A stretch of DNA of 43,576 nucleotides from Flavobacterium psychrophilum (GTDB lineage Bacteria; Bacteroidota; Bacteroidia; Flavobacteriales; Flavobacteriaceae), in contig CAMBZB010000019.1 of assembly GCA_945872245.1 (NCBI GenBank), positions 1 to 43,576 of the forward strand, given 5' to 3'. A model generated the notes under the pieces. The model had not been told where the DNA came from. It did no database searches and worked only from the letters and a program-made list of their open reading frames with translations. The position numbers and the translations under genes are program-made. Below are positions 9,357-19,646 of this stretch, piece after piece (the stretch's first letter is position 1; each line of letters starts with the position of its first letter).

Positions 9357-10343
9357 ATGCCAAAAACAATAAAAAAAATTGGAGTTCTAACCTCAGGTGG
9401 CGATTCACCCGGTATGAATGCAGCTATTAGATCAGTAGTAAGAACATGTGCTTATCACAACATTCAATGCGTAGGGATTTATAGAGGATACCAAGGAATG
9501 ATTGAGGGTGATTTCAAAGAAATGGGCCCAAGAAGTGTTCATAATACGGTTAATAAAGGAGGGACAATCCTGAAATCAGCTCGATCCAAAGAATTTATGA
9601 CTGCCGAAGGTCGTAAAAAAGCACATGAGAAACTTCTTAAAGCTGAAATAGACGCCTTTGTGGTTATCGGCGGAGACGGAAGCTTTACAGGAGCTGAAAT
9701 CTTTAATAAAGAATTCAAATTTCCTGTAATGGGAATCCCTGGAACAATAGACAATGATATTTTTGGAACAAGTCATACTTTGGGATATGATACGGCTTTA
9801 AATACAGTTGTAGATTGTATAGACAAAATACGAGATACAGCAAGTTCACACAACAGACTGTTTTTTGTGGAAGTTATGGGTCGCGATGCGGGTCATATTG
9901 CATTAAATGCTGGAATCGGTGCTGGAGCAGAGGAAATTCTAATACCGGAAGAAGATTTAGGCTTAGAAAGATTATTGGAATCACTTAAAAAAAGTAAGGC
10001 CGCTGGAAAATCATCTAGTATCGTGGTAATTGCTGAAGGGGATAAAATTGGTAAAAATGTTTTCGAACTAAAAGATTACGTTGAAGCCAATTTACCTGAA
10101 TATGAAGTTCGCGTTTCTGTATTGGGTCACATGCAACGTGGTGGATCGCCATCTTGTTTTGACAGAGTTTTGGCCAGTAGATTAGGCGTTAAAGCGGTCG
10201 AATCTTTATTGGAAGGAAAATCAAATTATATGGTTGGAATATTGAACAATAAAGTTGAACTCACTCCATTGCTAAAAGCAATAAAAGGACACACGGAAAT
10301 AGACAGGGAATTGTTACGAGTTTCTGAAATAATGTCAATATAA
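9357..10343 (+). CDS. pfkA: ATP-dependent 6-phosphofructokinase
   Basis: PfkA phosphorylates fructose 6-phosphate to fructose 1,6-bisphosphate, the committed step of glycolysis, in the cytoplasm. The 328-residue protein has the expected motifs: ATP-binding GVLTSGGDSPGMNA at the N-terminus, GGDGSFTGA (the Gly after GGD marks ATP rather than pyrophosphate use), the catalytic GTIDNDI, the substrate-site FVEVMGRDAGHIAL, and HMQRGGSPSCFDR. The ATG at 9357 starts PKTIKKIGVLTSGG, giving a normal N-terminus. It is followed 69 bp later by gap on the same strand, so the two glycolytic genes are probably cotranscribed. A boxA-like sequence lies in its leader. Confidence 0.97.
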   Translation: MPKTIKKIGVLTSGGDSPGMNAAIRSVVRTCAYHNIQCVGIYRGYQGMIEGDFKEMGPRSVHNTVNKGGTILKSARSKEFMTAEGRKKAHEKLLKAEIDAFVVIGGDGSFTGAEIFNKEFKFPVMGIPGTIDNDIFGTSHTLGYDTALNTVVDCIDKIRDTASSHNRLFFVEVMGRDAGHIALNAGIGAGAEEILIPEEDLGLERLLESLKKSKAAGKSSSIVVIAEGDKIGKNVFELKDYVEANLPEYEVRVSVLGHMQRGGSPSCFDRVLASRLGVKAVESLLEGKSNYMVGILNNKVELTPLLKAIKGHTEIDRELLRVSEIMSI

Positions 10344-10400
10344 TAAAGAGCTAGTTTTCAGAAAATCCTTAAATCTAAAAAATAAATTAATAAACGATAA

Positions 10401-11417
<1,017 letters not shown>

Positions 11418-11432
11418 TTTTAACATATTTAT

Positions 11433-11470
11433 AAAATCCCGTTAGATATGTTTTTAACGGGATTTTTTTT
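11433..11470 (+). terminator. Rho-independent terminator after gap
   Basis: AAAATCCCGTTA at 11433-11444 pairs with TAACGGGATTTT at 11455-11466 to give a 12-bp stem with a 10-base loop, followed by a T-run to 11470. It separates gap from the downstream kinase gene. Confidence 0.9.
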
Positions 11471-11549
11471 ATCCAAACAAAAAAACATTTTTTAGTTTTA
11501 ATCCAAATAGCTATTAGGACCAAAATCTAAAATTAAACCCATACTAAAC

Positions 11550-12401
11550 ATGAGATTATTAGTTGATAGTGGTTCCACCAAGGCAGATTGGATTGCAATA
11601 GACGAGGATGGAAAAGTTTTGTTTACCACACAAACATTAGGTTTAAACCCTGAAATACTTGAACCAGAAGATATTATTGAACGCTTAAACGATCGTTTTG
11701 ATATTTTACAAAACAAGGAAAAAACTACCCATTTATTCTTTTACGGAGCAGGTTGTGGTACAGATAATATGAAAATTTCGCTTTCTAGAGTTTTTCAGGA
11801 ATATTTTTCTAATGCAATTATTGTAGTGGAAGAAGATACTTATGCAGCTGTTTATGCTTCGACCCCAAAAGGAGAAAAAGCGATTGTTGCAATTTTAGGA
11901 ACAGGTTCAAACTGCAGTTATTTTGATGGTAAAGTATTGCATCAAAAGGTACAGTCATTGGGTTACATTATTATGGATGATTGCAGCGGCAATGTCTTTG
12001 GAAAACAATTAATCCGAAAATATTACTTTAATAAAATGCCAAAGGAATTAGCTCTAATATTCGAAAAGGAATATGATTTAAATCCTGATTCGATTAAAAA
12101 TGAATTATATAAAAAAGCGAACCCAAATGCTTATTTGGCCACCTATGCAAAATTTTTAATCCAACACAAAGAAACCGATTTTTGTAAAAAAATCATCTTT
12201 AAGGAAATGAAATATTTTGTAAAAAATTATATCCGACAATACGAAAACTGCAAGGAAGTACCAGTGAATTTTGTTGGTTCTATTGCGTTTTATTTAAAGG
12301 ATGAATTGCAACTAACCTTTGAAAAATATGGGTTGCAATTAGGGAACGTTTTAAGAAGACCCATTGATGGACTCATTGCTTATCATATAACAAATAAATA
12401 A
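11550..12401 (+). CDS. BadF/BadG-type sugar kinase, probable N-acetylglucosamine kinase
   Basis: This 283-residue protein belongs to the ASKHA kinase fold. The N-terminus LLVDSGSTKADWIAID is the phosphate-1 loop, and AILGTGSNCSYFDG is the phosphate-2/glycine-rich segment that contacts ATP and substrate. Proteins of this size in the BadF/BadG/BcrA family in Bacteroidota are generally annotated as N-acetylglucosamine kinases that act in amino-sugar recycling. The sequence alone does not prove the substrate, and glucosamine kinase or an unknown sugar kinase remain possible. It sits between gap and the methylglyoxal synthase relic, on the same strand but after gap's terminator, so it likely has its own promoter in the 132-bp gap. 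Confidence 0.82.
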   Translation: MRLLVDSGSTKADWIAIDEDGKVLFTTQTLGLNPEILEPEDIIERLNDRFDILQNKEKTTHLFFYGAGCGTDNMKISLSRVFQEYFSNAIIVVEEDTYAAVYASTPKGEKAIVAILGTGSNCSYFDGKVLHQKVQSLGYIIMDDCSGNVFGKQLIRKYYFNKMPKELALIFEKEYDLNPDSIKNELYKKANPNAYLATYAKFLIQHKETDFCKKIIFKEMKYFVKNYIRQYENCKEVPVNFVGSIAFYLKDELQLTFEKYGLQLGNVLRRPIDGLIAYHITNK

Positions 12402-12406
12402 CTATA

Positions 12407-12436
12407 CCAACCTGACCTAAAACGTTGGGTTTTTTT
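12407..12436 (+). terminator. Weak terminator candidate after the sugar kinase
   Basis: CCAAC at 12407-12411 can pair with GTTGG at 12424-12428, followed by a T-run to 12436. The stem is only 5 bp with a 12-base loop, so this is a tentative call based mainly on position and the T-run. Confidence 0.4.
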
Positions 12437-12457
12437 ATAAATGTTTAAGTTAAAAAA

Positions 12458-12832
12458 ATGGAAATAGCAATTATTGCCCATGATGGGAAAAAGGCCGATA
12501 TGGTTCAGTTTTTGAACTAAAACAAGAGTATTTTACAGCGGGATAAAATAAAACTTATTGCAACTTGCACAACTGCTTCTAAAGCATAAAATGCAGGGTT
12601 TAAAGTAAAAAAAATGCTTTCAGGACGACAAGGAGGCGATGCACAAATTGCAGACAGGGTAGCCGAAGGTAAAACAAAGATGGTTTTGTTTTTTAAGGAT
12701 CCTTTGTCAAGTCACGCACACGAATCGGATGTGAATATGTTATTACGTGTTTGCGATGTGCATAACATACCATTGGCTACAAATGAGTCAGCAGCACAAT
12801 TGTTTTTGAATGCTATAGCACTGCAATCATAG
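12458..12832 (+). pseudogene. mgsA: Decayed methylglyoxal synthase gene
   Basis: Reading from ATG 12458 in one frame gives a recognisable methylglyoxal synthase of about 124 codons: MEIAIIAHDGKK at the start, then GGDAQIADRVAEGK, LFFKDPLSSHAHESDV, LLRVCDVHNIPLATN and an LFLNAIALQS end. The frame is broken by TAA at 12518-12520 and TAA at 12587-12589. The phosphate-binding TGTTG of the family reads TCTTA, and SGPMGGD reads SGRQGGD. With two nonsense codons and lost active-site glycines, a functional enzyme (dihydroxyacetone phosphate to methylglyoxal) cannot be made. A 72-residue open remnant from ATG 12614 covers only the second half. Its last 20 bases overlap the 3' end of convergent ridA. 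Neighbouring pfkA and gap fit its former role at the triose-phosphate node. Confidence 0.92.
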
Positions 12833-13193
12833 AGATTTCGACATTTACATTTTTTGGCAAACAAGCCACTTGAACCGTTTCACGGGCTGGAGCAGTTTTT
12901 TCGTTGAAATAGGAGCCGTAAATAGTATTTATACTTCCAAAATCATTCATGTTCATAATAAATATGGTAGTTTTTACCACGTTTTCAAATGTCATTCCTG
13001 CGGTTTCTAAAACCGCTTTCATATTTTGCATAACCTGTTGCATTTCTTCCTCAATATTGGCGGTGACCAATTCACCCGTTTTTGGATGTATGGCAATTTG
13101 CCCAGAGGTATAAAGTATATTTCCTTTGAGGACAGCTTGATTATAAGGTCCTATTGGTGCTGGGGCTTTTTCAGTAAAAATAATTTTTTTCAT
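12813..13193 (-). CDS. ridA: RidA-family enamine/imine deaminase
   Basis: RidA (YjgF/YER057c/UK114 family) hydrolyses reactive 2-aminoacrylate and other enamines released by pyridoxal-phosphate enzymes, acting as a cytoplasmic trimer. The protein read from ATG 13193 is 126 residues, the family norm. It starts MKKIIFTEKAPAPIGPYNQA, with YTSGQIAIHPKTGEL, the family Arg in APARETVQVACLP near the C-terminus, and EISMIAV at the end. An upstream extension of the frame to 13262 is possible but adds residues the family does not have. It lies 52 bp downstream of lptD on the same strand, and its 3' end overlaps the mgsA relic by 20 bases. Confidence 0.95.
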   Translation of the reverse strand: MKKIIFTEKAPAPIGPYNQAVLKGNILYTSGQIAIHPKTGELVTANIEEEMQQVMQNMKAVLETAGMTFENVVKTTIFIMNMNDFGSINTIYGSYFNEKTAPARETVQVACLPKNVNVEISMIAVL

Positions 13194-13245
13194 AAAATAA
13201 TTTTTTGAATTTTTATAATTTTTTAGTCTAATTGAATTAAAAATA

Positions 13246-15993
13246 TTATCTATTAGAGGCACTTCGTTTGTCCCATTTTATATCGCTCAATACACCCGAT
13301 TTTATTCCGATGAAAAAGCTCCAATTGGCATTGGTTCCAAAAGGCATCCAATTGAAATCCATTCTCCAACTCAATAAATCTCTTTCAAAACGAAGTTGTG
13401 TGAAGGTAACGCCTTTCTGTACAAAATCATATCCAGTAGATATTCCTGTTTTCCATTTAGAAGTTAAATCAGCATTGGCGGAAATCATTAGAGAATTTCC
13501 AACTATTTGTTTTTCTCTATTGTTATTTCCATAGGTAAGGGAATAGGCAAATGTCATATCCCATGGTAATTTGGAACTAAAAAACTCCGAAATCTTGTCT
13601 TCACCTTCCTCTTCACTTTCGTCAAATTGACTTTTTCTACGATCGCTTAAATCCGTATTCGTTCCGAACAAGTCGTCTTCTCGACCACCATTTCTTTTTC
13701 CCTGATTGTTTTTGTCTTTGGCATTATCTTCATCCTTTTTGCTTGAAAGAGAGTAATTTAAAGTCATATTGGCACTTGTCATTCTAAACAAACTGCCATC
13801 ATTATCAATATTGAAAACATTAATTCGTTTACCCGAATTATCGATAGCGTAAGGGTCTAAGGTGGTTCCAAAATTCACATTCATTTTGTTGTTGAAAAGC
13901 TGTGTTCCCCCACTTACTCTTACTGGCGACCACTTTAGAGAAGCAATTCCGTCAGCATTGATGTCATAACTTGTGGAAAGATTTAAATTGTTAAGAAGCA
14001 TGATTTTTTTAGCTTCGGTCTTCGTGCTGTCCTTGTCAGTTATTTTTGCTTCAAAAGTGTTGCTTAAATCAAATCCAAGTGTGTTCGAATTAATTTTTCC
14101 AGGAGCTCCAAAAATTCCGTCTTCAAAACGAGAATATTCTTTTGTCATAGTACCGCTGGCATCAGAGGCATAAGTGTCGTAATACTTCTCAAAACTTGGC
14201 GTATATCCATAGGAAGCCGATGGTCGAATTACGTGTCTAATGGATTTAATTTTTTTCTTTTCACCAAAATTAAACGTTCCATAAATGGTGGTTCCTATAC
14301 TGGAAGAAAAGGAATAGGTTCTGTAAGCATCGAAACCATTTACGATGTTATCGACTACTTTGCCTTGAAACGCATCATAATTTCTTCCGATGGTTTTCAA
14401 ATACCAAACTTCCTTATAATTTGCAGAAGTTGAGACACTGAAATACTTGAACAATTTAAAATTAGTACTCAGCGGGATAGTATGCTCCATACCGGTTTTA
14501 GCATCTTTAAACATTTCAGGTTTAAAGAATAAAGAATCTTTGGTGGTGAAGCTATTTCTAGCATTTAAATTATATTGCAAATTTATATTTTTGAAAAATC
14601 CTTTTTTAATTCCATCTTTTCCAACGAAAGGATAAATTCGGTCAACACTTGCTTGAAGTGTGGGTAATGTCATATTGATTTCCTCGGTTTGCGTGTTTTG
14701 AGAATGTGTCGCGGTTAAAGACATTCTCACTTGTGGCACGGAATTAAATGTTTTGGAATAGGAAACCGAAGAGCTTAAAGTATTATTTAGATTAGACCCT
14801 ATATTAGATTGATTTATAGATTGTTTAAAATACTTGCTGCTTCCAAGATTTACAGAAGCAGAAAAACTTGAATTTGGATTTGATTTAGTATCTTTGGAAT
14901 GCGACCATTGAAAATTGTAAATATTTTGTTTCGAATAATCAGGATAGCCTCTTTCACTATTAATTAAATTTTCAAAACGAAAATTTAAATTTCCTCTATA
15001 ATTATATCGTTTTGCATAGGAGGATTCAAAACGCATTCCATAACTCCCATTTGTATAATAATCGCCAGAAACAGTTAAATCATAATGATCATCAAGTGCA
15101 AAATAATATCCTCCGTTTTGTAATGAAAACCCTCTATTATTAGAGTCATTATAACTGGGTAAAATTACTCCTGAAATACTAGTTTCTTTACTCATTGGAA
15201 AAAAAGCAAAAGGCAGTGCAATTGGAGTGGGAACGTCAGCAATAACCATATTAGTCAGGCCGGTTATGACTTTTTTGCCGGGAATAAATTTCACTTTGCT
15301 GGTTCGGAAATAATACTCGGGACGATCTACATCTTTGGAAGTTGTAAATCGGGCACCTCTCAAGAAATATACTGAATCATTTTCCTTTTTTGTAATGGCA
15401 GCCTTTACTTTAAATTCACCCTGATCTGTTCTTGAATTCCAAATTAATGCTTTTTTTGTCTTGAAATTAAATCGAATGGAATCGGGTTCTATGATATTTT
15501 CTCCTTGTTTGAAATTGGGATATTGCGTATAAAACCCAGTAGAATCTTTAATTCGCCCGGCATAGACTTCATTTTTTTCGTAATCCATTACGATAATTCC
15601 CGACTTTAATTCTATATCCTGATAGTACAATTCTGCCTTGTCATATAAGGTAATACGTTTTTTCTTTTGCTCAATTTTGGCATAATTTTCAGCTTTGTAT
15701 TTTACCTTACCCTCAAGAAATGCCTTTTTGGGTTTGATACTATCCTTTTTTATGGTGTCTGATTCTTTTTTTATATTTGAAATGGATTTTTCGGAAGTAT
15801 CAATACTATTTTTAGTGCTATTGATTTGGTTTTTAGAAGGTATAGTCGTTTGGTTTTTTGTTATATCTTGGGAATATAATTTACAAGATCCAATTGTTAG
15901 GAAAATTGATAATAAAACGATATTAAATAAGTTTGTATGCAAAGGTTTTAATGCTATTTTTGTAAAATATGGCTTGTTTTTTTGAAGTGTCAA
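13246..15993 (-). CDS. lptD: LptD-like lipopolysaccharide assembly outer-membrane protein
   Basis: This large beta-barrel protein (about 915 residues) matches the Bacteroidota LptD group, which inserts lipopolysaccharide into the outer leaflet. After an export signal (about FNIVLLSIFLTIGSC, then KLYSQD) and a Lys/Ser-rich linker comes an OstA-like periplasmic domain with repeats such as YYQDIELKSGIIVMDYEKNE. Next come segments DVPTPIALPFAFFPMSK and SGVILPSYNDSNNRGFSLQNG, and then a long barrel of alternating aromatic and polar strands. No ATG lies near the signal peptide. A TTG at 15993 (LTLQKNKPYF) is the start chosen here; TTG 15942 or 16026 are alternatives. ridA follows on the same strand, and the amidase gene diverges 83 bp away. 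Confidence 0.88.
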   Translation of the reverse strand: MTLQKNKPYFTKIALKPLHTNLFNIVLLSIFLTIGSCKLYSQDITKNQTTIPSKNQINSTKNSIDTSEKSISNIKKESDTIKKDSIKPKKAFLEGKVKYKAENYAKIEQKKKRITLYDKAELYYQDIELKSGIIVMDYEKNEVYAGRIKDSTGFYTQYPNFKQGENIIEPDSIRFNFKTKKALIWNSRTDQGEFKVKAAITKKENDSVYFLRGARFTTSKDVDRPEYYFRTSKVKFIPGKKVITGLTNMVIADVPTPIALPFAFFPMSKETSISGVILPSYNDSNNRGFSLQNGGYYFALDDHYDLTVSGDYYTNGSYGMRFESSYAKRYNYRGNLNFRFENLINSERGYPDYSKQNIYNFQWSHSKDTKSNPNSSFSASVNLGSSKYFKQSINQSNIGSNLNNTLSSSVSYSKTFNSVPQVRMSLTATHSQNTQTEEINMTLPTLQASVDRIYPFVGKDGIKKGFFKNINLQYNLNARNSFTTKDSLFFKPEMFKDAKTGMEHTIPLSTNFKLFKYFSVSTSANYKEVWYLKTIGRNYDAFQGKVVDNIVNGFDAYRTYSFSSSIGTTIYGTFNFGEKKKIKSIRHVIRPSASYGYTPSFEKYYDTYASDASGTMTKEYSRFEDGIFGAPGKINSNTLGFDLSNTFEAKITDKDSTKTEAKKIMLLNNLNLSTSYDINADGIASLKWSPVRVSGGTQLFNNKMNVNFGTTLDPYAIDNSGKRINVFNIDNDGSLFRMTSANMTLNYSLSSKKDEDNAKDKNNQGKRNGGREDDLFGTNTDLSDRRKSQFDESEEEGEDKISEFFSSKLPWDMTFAYSLTYGNNNREKQIVGNSLMISANADLTSKWKTGISTGYDFVQKGVTFTQLRFERDLLSWRMDFNWMPFGTNANWSFFIGIKSGVLSDIKWDKRSASNR

Positions 15994-16076
15994 ACTTACA
16001 TATAAATTTTTGTCAAAAATAATCAATTCATAGATTTATAGCTGTAGTAGCTTAATTATAATTAACTTTTAGATTT

Positions 16077-17243
16077 ATGTATATAATCAGTAGAACCAAA
16101 CTAATATTTCCTTTACTTTTATTGATGGTTTCTTTATTTGGCTTTGGTCAATCCAATGTATTCAAAGTAACCTTGGATGCGGGTCATGGTGCACATGATT
16201 TTGGTGCAGTTTATAATGGTCATGTAGAAAAGAATATTGCTTTGGCCATCGTACTTAAAGTGGGAAAGATATTAGAAGAGAATCCTAAAATTGATGTTAT
16301 TTACACTCGAAAAACGGATGTTTTTATCGATTTAATTGAAAGAGCCAATATTGCGAATCGAGCAGACGCTAATATTTTTGTCTCTATTCACTGTAATGCC
16401 AACAGAAACACTGCGGCCGACGGAACAGAGACTTATGTAATGGGTATGACTAAAGTGGCTTCAAACCTTGAAGCTGCTAAAAAAGAGAACTCGGTTATTA
16501 CCTTAGAAAAAGATTATAAACAAAAATATGAAGGTTTTGATCCCAATTCACCTGAAACGATGATAGGAATGACTTTGATGCAGGAAGAATATTTGGACAA
16601 CAGTATTTCTATGGCTAGCAAGGTAGAGGAAGAATTTGCAGCCTTGGGTAAAAAACTTAGACAAGGAGGGGTGAAGCAGGCTCCTTATATGGTGCTCCAT
16701 AAAGCCTATATGCCAAGAGTATTGATAGAAACTGGATTTATATCCAATCCTGTAGAAGGTAATATTCTAGACTCTGAAGAAGGTCAGAATGATATAGCCA
16801 ACGCCATAGCCAATGCTATTATTAGTTACAAAAAAGAATATTTTGGTAATGGAAATTTAGACAGTGATTACGAAAAACCCTCTCGAAAAATAATTGAAAA
16901 ACCCTTAAAGGATACTGCCACTTCCATAAAACAACAATTGATGGATGTACCTGTGACCAAAAAACCAGCCGAAAATCAAGTTATGGTAGATGGAGTCATA
17001 TTTAAAGTTCAACTTTCAGCAAGCGTTAAGGAAGTAGAATTGGATTCTAAAAATTTTAAAGGATTGAAAAATATCTCCATCTCCCAAACAAAGAATCTAT
17101 ACAAATATATGTATGGTGAAACTTCAAATTATGAAGAAGGAAAAAAATTATTGCAAGAAGCGAAATCTAAAGGATACAAAAACGCTTATTTAATTGCCTT
17201 TAAAGACGGGAAAAGTATTACTATTCAAGACGCACTTAAATAG
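16077..17243 (+). CDS. N-acetylmuramoyl-L-alanine amidase (Amidase_3) with C-terminal SPOR-like region
   Basis: This exported zinc amidase cleaves the bond between MurNAc and the stem peptide of peptidoglycan, a step in daughter-cell separation and wall turnover. A signal peptide (residues 1-25, IFPLLLLMVSLFGFG) is followed by the Amidase_3 domain. Zinc ligands are the His of LDAGHGAHDFGA, the Glu of GHVEKNIAL and the His of VSIHCNAN; the catalytic Glu is in VLIETGFISNP. The C-terminal 90 residues (VMVDGVIFKVQLSAS onward, ending AYLIAFKDGKSI) look like a SPOR domain that would recruit the enzyme to denuded glycan at the septum; this is inferred from pattern, not alignment. It appears to be the first gene of a long rightward operon. 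Confidence 0.93.
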   Translation: MYIISRTKLIFPLLLLMVSLFGFGQSNVFKVTLDAGHGAHDFGAVYNGHVEKNIALAIVLKVGKILEENPKIDVIYTRKTDVFIDLIERANIANRADANIFVSIHCNANRNTAADGTETYVMGMTKVASNLEAAKKENSVITLEKDYKQKYEGFDPNSPETMIGMTLMQEEYLDNSISMASKVEEEFAALGKKLRQGGVKQAPYMVLHKAYMPRVLIETGFISNPVEGNILDSEEGQNDIANAIANAIISYKKEYFGNGNLDSDYEKPSRKIIEKPLKDTATSIKQQLMDVPVTKKPAENQVMVDGVIFKVQLSASVKEVELDSKNFKGLKNISISQTKNLYKYMYGETSNYEEGKKLLQEAKSKGYKNAYLIAFKDGKSITIQDALK

Positions 17244-17298
17244 TATTAACGATAAGTTTGATTATTTTTTATATTAAATTTGTATAAACATTTGAATT

Positions 17299-18264
17299 TT
17301 GACATTAACACGAGAAATTAAAACAGCCCTATTAGTCATTTCCGCTATTTTGCTATTTATTTGGGGATACAGCTTCCTTCAAGGAAAGGATCTATTTACG
17401 AATTATAAAACATTTTATGTAGAGTATGATAATGTGGAAGGATTGGCTTCATCAACCCCTGTTACTCTAAATGGATTAATTATTGGTAAAGTAAGCAGTA
17501 TAACTTTAGACGAAAACACAGGAAAACTAATTGTGGAATTACAATTAAAAACTGATTTTCCTATTTCTAAATCTAGCGTGGCAACTATTTATGAGCCTGG
17601 TTTTATTGGAGGGAAGCAAATTGCAATTTATCCTAATTTTAGTGATAAAACTCTAGCGGCAGACGGTCAGAAACTAAAAGGAACTACTAAATCAGGTCTG
17701 TCTGCTTCTGTGGGGGAAAAATTGGTACCTCTTCAAGAAAAAATGGAGAAGTTAATGCTTAATGCAGACAATCTAATAACCGGCATAAATAATGTTTTAG
17801 ACAATAAGGGACAAGAGGATTTGAAAAACAGTTTAGCTGCATTAAGTAAAACCAGTGTCGAATTTCACAAGGCTTCCTTAAGTTTGAACACCATTTTAGA
17901 TGATAATAAAGTTCAAATAAAAGGAGTGGTCTCCAACTTTAATAAAATGTCGAGTAATTTTTCCAAGATTTCTGATTCTTTGAACAAAGCCGATTTGGGG
18001 AAAACTGCCAAAAGCCTACAAAAAACCTTGAATGATGTCGACGCAATAATGGCCAACCTCCATGCTGGGAAGGGTACTATAGGCAAGATGTTGAATGACG
18101 AAGATTTTTATAAAAACTTAGAAAAAACTACAAAAGAGCTTGAATTGTTATTGCAAGACGTGAGACTTTATCCTACTCGATATGTAAATGTCTCCCTCTT
18201 CGGAAAAAAGAATAAACCTTATGTTGCTCCTGTAAATGATTCGGTTACAAAAGTTAAAAACTAG
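17299..18264 (+). CDS. MCE/MlaD-family lipid transport protein
   Basis: The 321-residue protein has one N-terminal membrane helix (about residues 10-27, ALLVISAILLFIWGYSFL) and a single MCE domain (about 38-112) with VEGLASSTPVTLNGLIIGKV and YEPGFIGGKQIAIYPN. A long helical tail follows, with repeated N-L-S-K patterns, HAGKGTIGKMLNDEDFY, and a conserved-looking YPTRYVNVSLFGKK end. MCE proteins such as MlaD form hexameric rings that pass phospholipids between membranes. No MlaE permease or MlaF ATPase gene is adjacent, so its partners lie elsewhere. The start is TTG at 17299, since no in-frame ATG precedes the membrane helix. It sits 55 bp after the amidase and 5 bp before the next gene. Confidence 0.88.
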   Translation: MTLTREIKTALLVISAILLFIWGYSFLQGKDLFTNYKTFYVEYDNVEGLASSTPVTLNGLIIGKVSSITLDENTGKLIVELQLKTDFPISKSSVATIYEPGFIGGKQIAIYPNFSDKTLAADGQKLKGTTKSGLSASVGEKLVPLQEKMEKLMLNADNLITGINNVLDNKGQEDLKNSLAALSKTSVEFHKASLSLNTILDDNKVQIKGVVSNFNKMSSNFSKISDSLNKADLGKTAKSLQKTLNDVDAIMANLHAGKGTIGKMLNDEDFYKNLEKTTKELELLLQDVRLYPTRYVNVSLFGKKNKPYVAPVNDSVTKVKN

Positions 18265-18269
18265 CAATT

Positions 18270-19604
18270 ATGAGTTATTTGGATAACATATTATTTACAA
18301 TAGTACTCGTTTTAGGATTTGGTTATTTTTATTCCAATGTTAAAAAAATCATTCGGAATATAAATCTTGGCATTGCCGTAAATCGCAAAGACAACCCTAA
18401 AGCAAGATGGAAAAATATGGCAATGATTGCTCTTGGTCAATCCAAAATGGTTCGAAGACCTATTGCCGGTATTCTTCATATTATTGTCTATGTGGGATTC
18501 ATTATAATTAACATAGAGCTATTAGAAATCATCATCGATGGGGTATTTGGAACGCATAGAGTTTTCTCTTTTTTAGGTGCATTTTATGATGTTTTGATAG
18601 CTTCTTTTGAAATATTGGCAGTATTGGTTTTATTAGCCGTGTTTGCCTTCTGGACAAGAAGGAATATTATAAAACTAAAGCGCTTTGATAGCAAAGATTT
18701 AAATGGTTCTCCTCGAAAAGATGCGAATTACATTCTGTACTTTGAAGTGTTGTTGATGTCGTTATTTTTGTTAATGAACGCTTCCGATTTGCATCTACAA
18801 AACATTCCAGGAGGCTTTTCCAATTTCATAAAAGCGGGTTCATTTCCTATTAGTCAATTCATTGAGCCTCTATTTAATTCCTATTCGAATGAGATGGTGA
18901 TGCTTCTTTCGGAACTGTTTTGGTGGTTACATATTATTGGAATTTTGATTTTTATGAATTATTTATATTTTTCAAAACACCTTCATATTCTATTGGCTTT
19001 CCCAAACACTTATTTTGCGGATTTACATCCAAAAGGTCAATTTGATAATTTAGAATCGGTTACCAATGAGGTGAAATTGATGATGGATCCAAACGCTGAT
19101 CCTTATGCTGCAGCACCTGTTAACGAAAATGCTGTTCCAAATAAATTTGGGGCAAGTGATATTCAGGATTTAAATTGGGTCCAATTATTAAATGCTTATA
19201 CCTGCACTGAATGCGGCCGTTGTACCTCTTCCTGCCCCGCAAATATTACAGGCAAGAAACTGTCCCCTCGTAAAATCATGATGGATACTAGAGACAGAAT
19301 CGAAGAAGTGGGAAGAAATATTGATGCCAACAAAGGCATTTTTATTCCAGATAATAAAACATTATTAAACGATTACATTAGTCCAGAAGAACTTTGGGCA
19401 TGTACTTCCTGTAATGCTTGTGTCGAGGAATGTCCAGTTAATATTAGTCCATTATCTATTATTATGGACATGCGTCGCTATTTAGTAATGGAACAAAGTG
19501 CCGCTCCAATGTCACTAAATGCTATGATGTCCAATATAGAAAATAATGGTGCGCCATGGCAATACAATCAGCAAGATCGATTGAATTGGAAAAACGAAAA
19601 CTAA
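18270..19604 (+). CDS. Membrane-bound 4Fe-4S dicluster protein, HdrD/LutB-like
   Basis: This 444-residue protein joins an N-terminal membrane half to a C-terminal iron-sulfur half. About five hydrophobic stretches occur up to residue 240, for example LFTIVLVLGFGYFY, GILHIIVYVGFIIINI and ILAVLVLLAVFAFW, resembling the nitrate-reductase-gamma-like cytochrome b region of quinone-linked oxidoreductases. Two ferredoxin motifs follow: CTECGRCTSSCP and CTSCNACVEECP, each CxxCxxCxxxCP, for two 4Fe-4S clusters. The next gene encodes a CCG-domain protein, and together they look like the two parts of a heterodisulfide-reductase-type or glycolate/lactate-oxidase-type electron-transfer unit passing electrons to or from the quinone pool. 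The physiological substrate is unknown. It starts 5 bp after the MCE gene. Confidence 0.85.
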   Translation: MSYLDNILFTIVLVLGFGYFYSNVKKIIRNINLGIAVNRKDNPKARWKNMAMIALGQSKMVRRPIAGILHIIVYVGFIIINIELLEIIIDGVFGTHRVFSFLGAFYDVLIASFEILAVLVLLAVFAFWTRRNIIKLKRFDSKDLNGSPRKDANYILYFEVLLMSLFLLMNASDLHLQNIPGGFSNFIKAGSFPISQFIEPLFNSYSNEMVMLLSELFWWLHIIGILIFMNYLYFSKHLHILLAFPNTYFADLHPKGQFDNLESVTNEVKLMMDPNADPYAAAPVNENAVPNKFGASDIQDLNWVQLLNAYTCTECGRCTSSCPANITGKKLSPRKIMMDTRDRIEEVGRNIDANKGIFIPDNKTLLNDYISPEELWACTSCNACVEECPVNISPLSIIMDMRRYLVMEQSAAPMSLNAMMSNIENNGAPWQYNQQDRLNWKNEN

Positions 19605-19646
19605 TATAGTATCCTTCGAAATATTTATCCGTAGCAATAAAAAATC

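Noticed and set aside
12614..12832. Open frame of 72 residues that could be called a short intact gene
   Set aside because: It is only the second half of the mgsA relic. The first half is readable upstream in the same frame with two stops, and the active-site loop is outside it.
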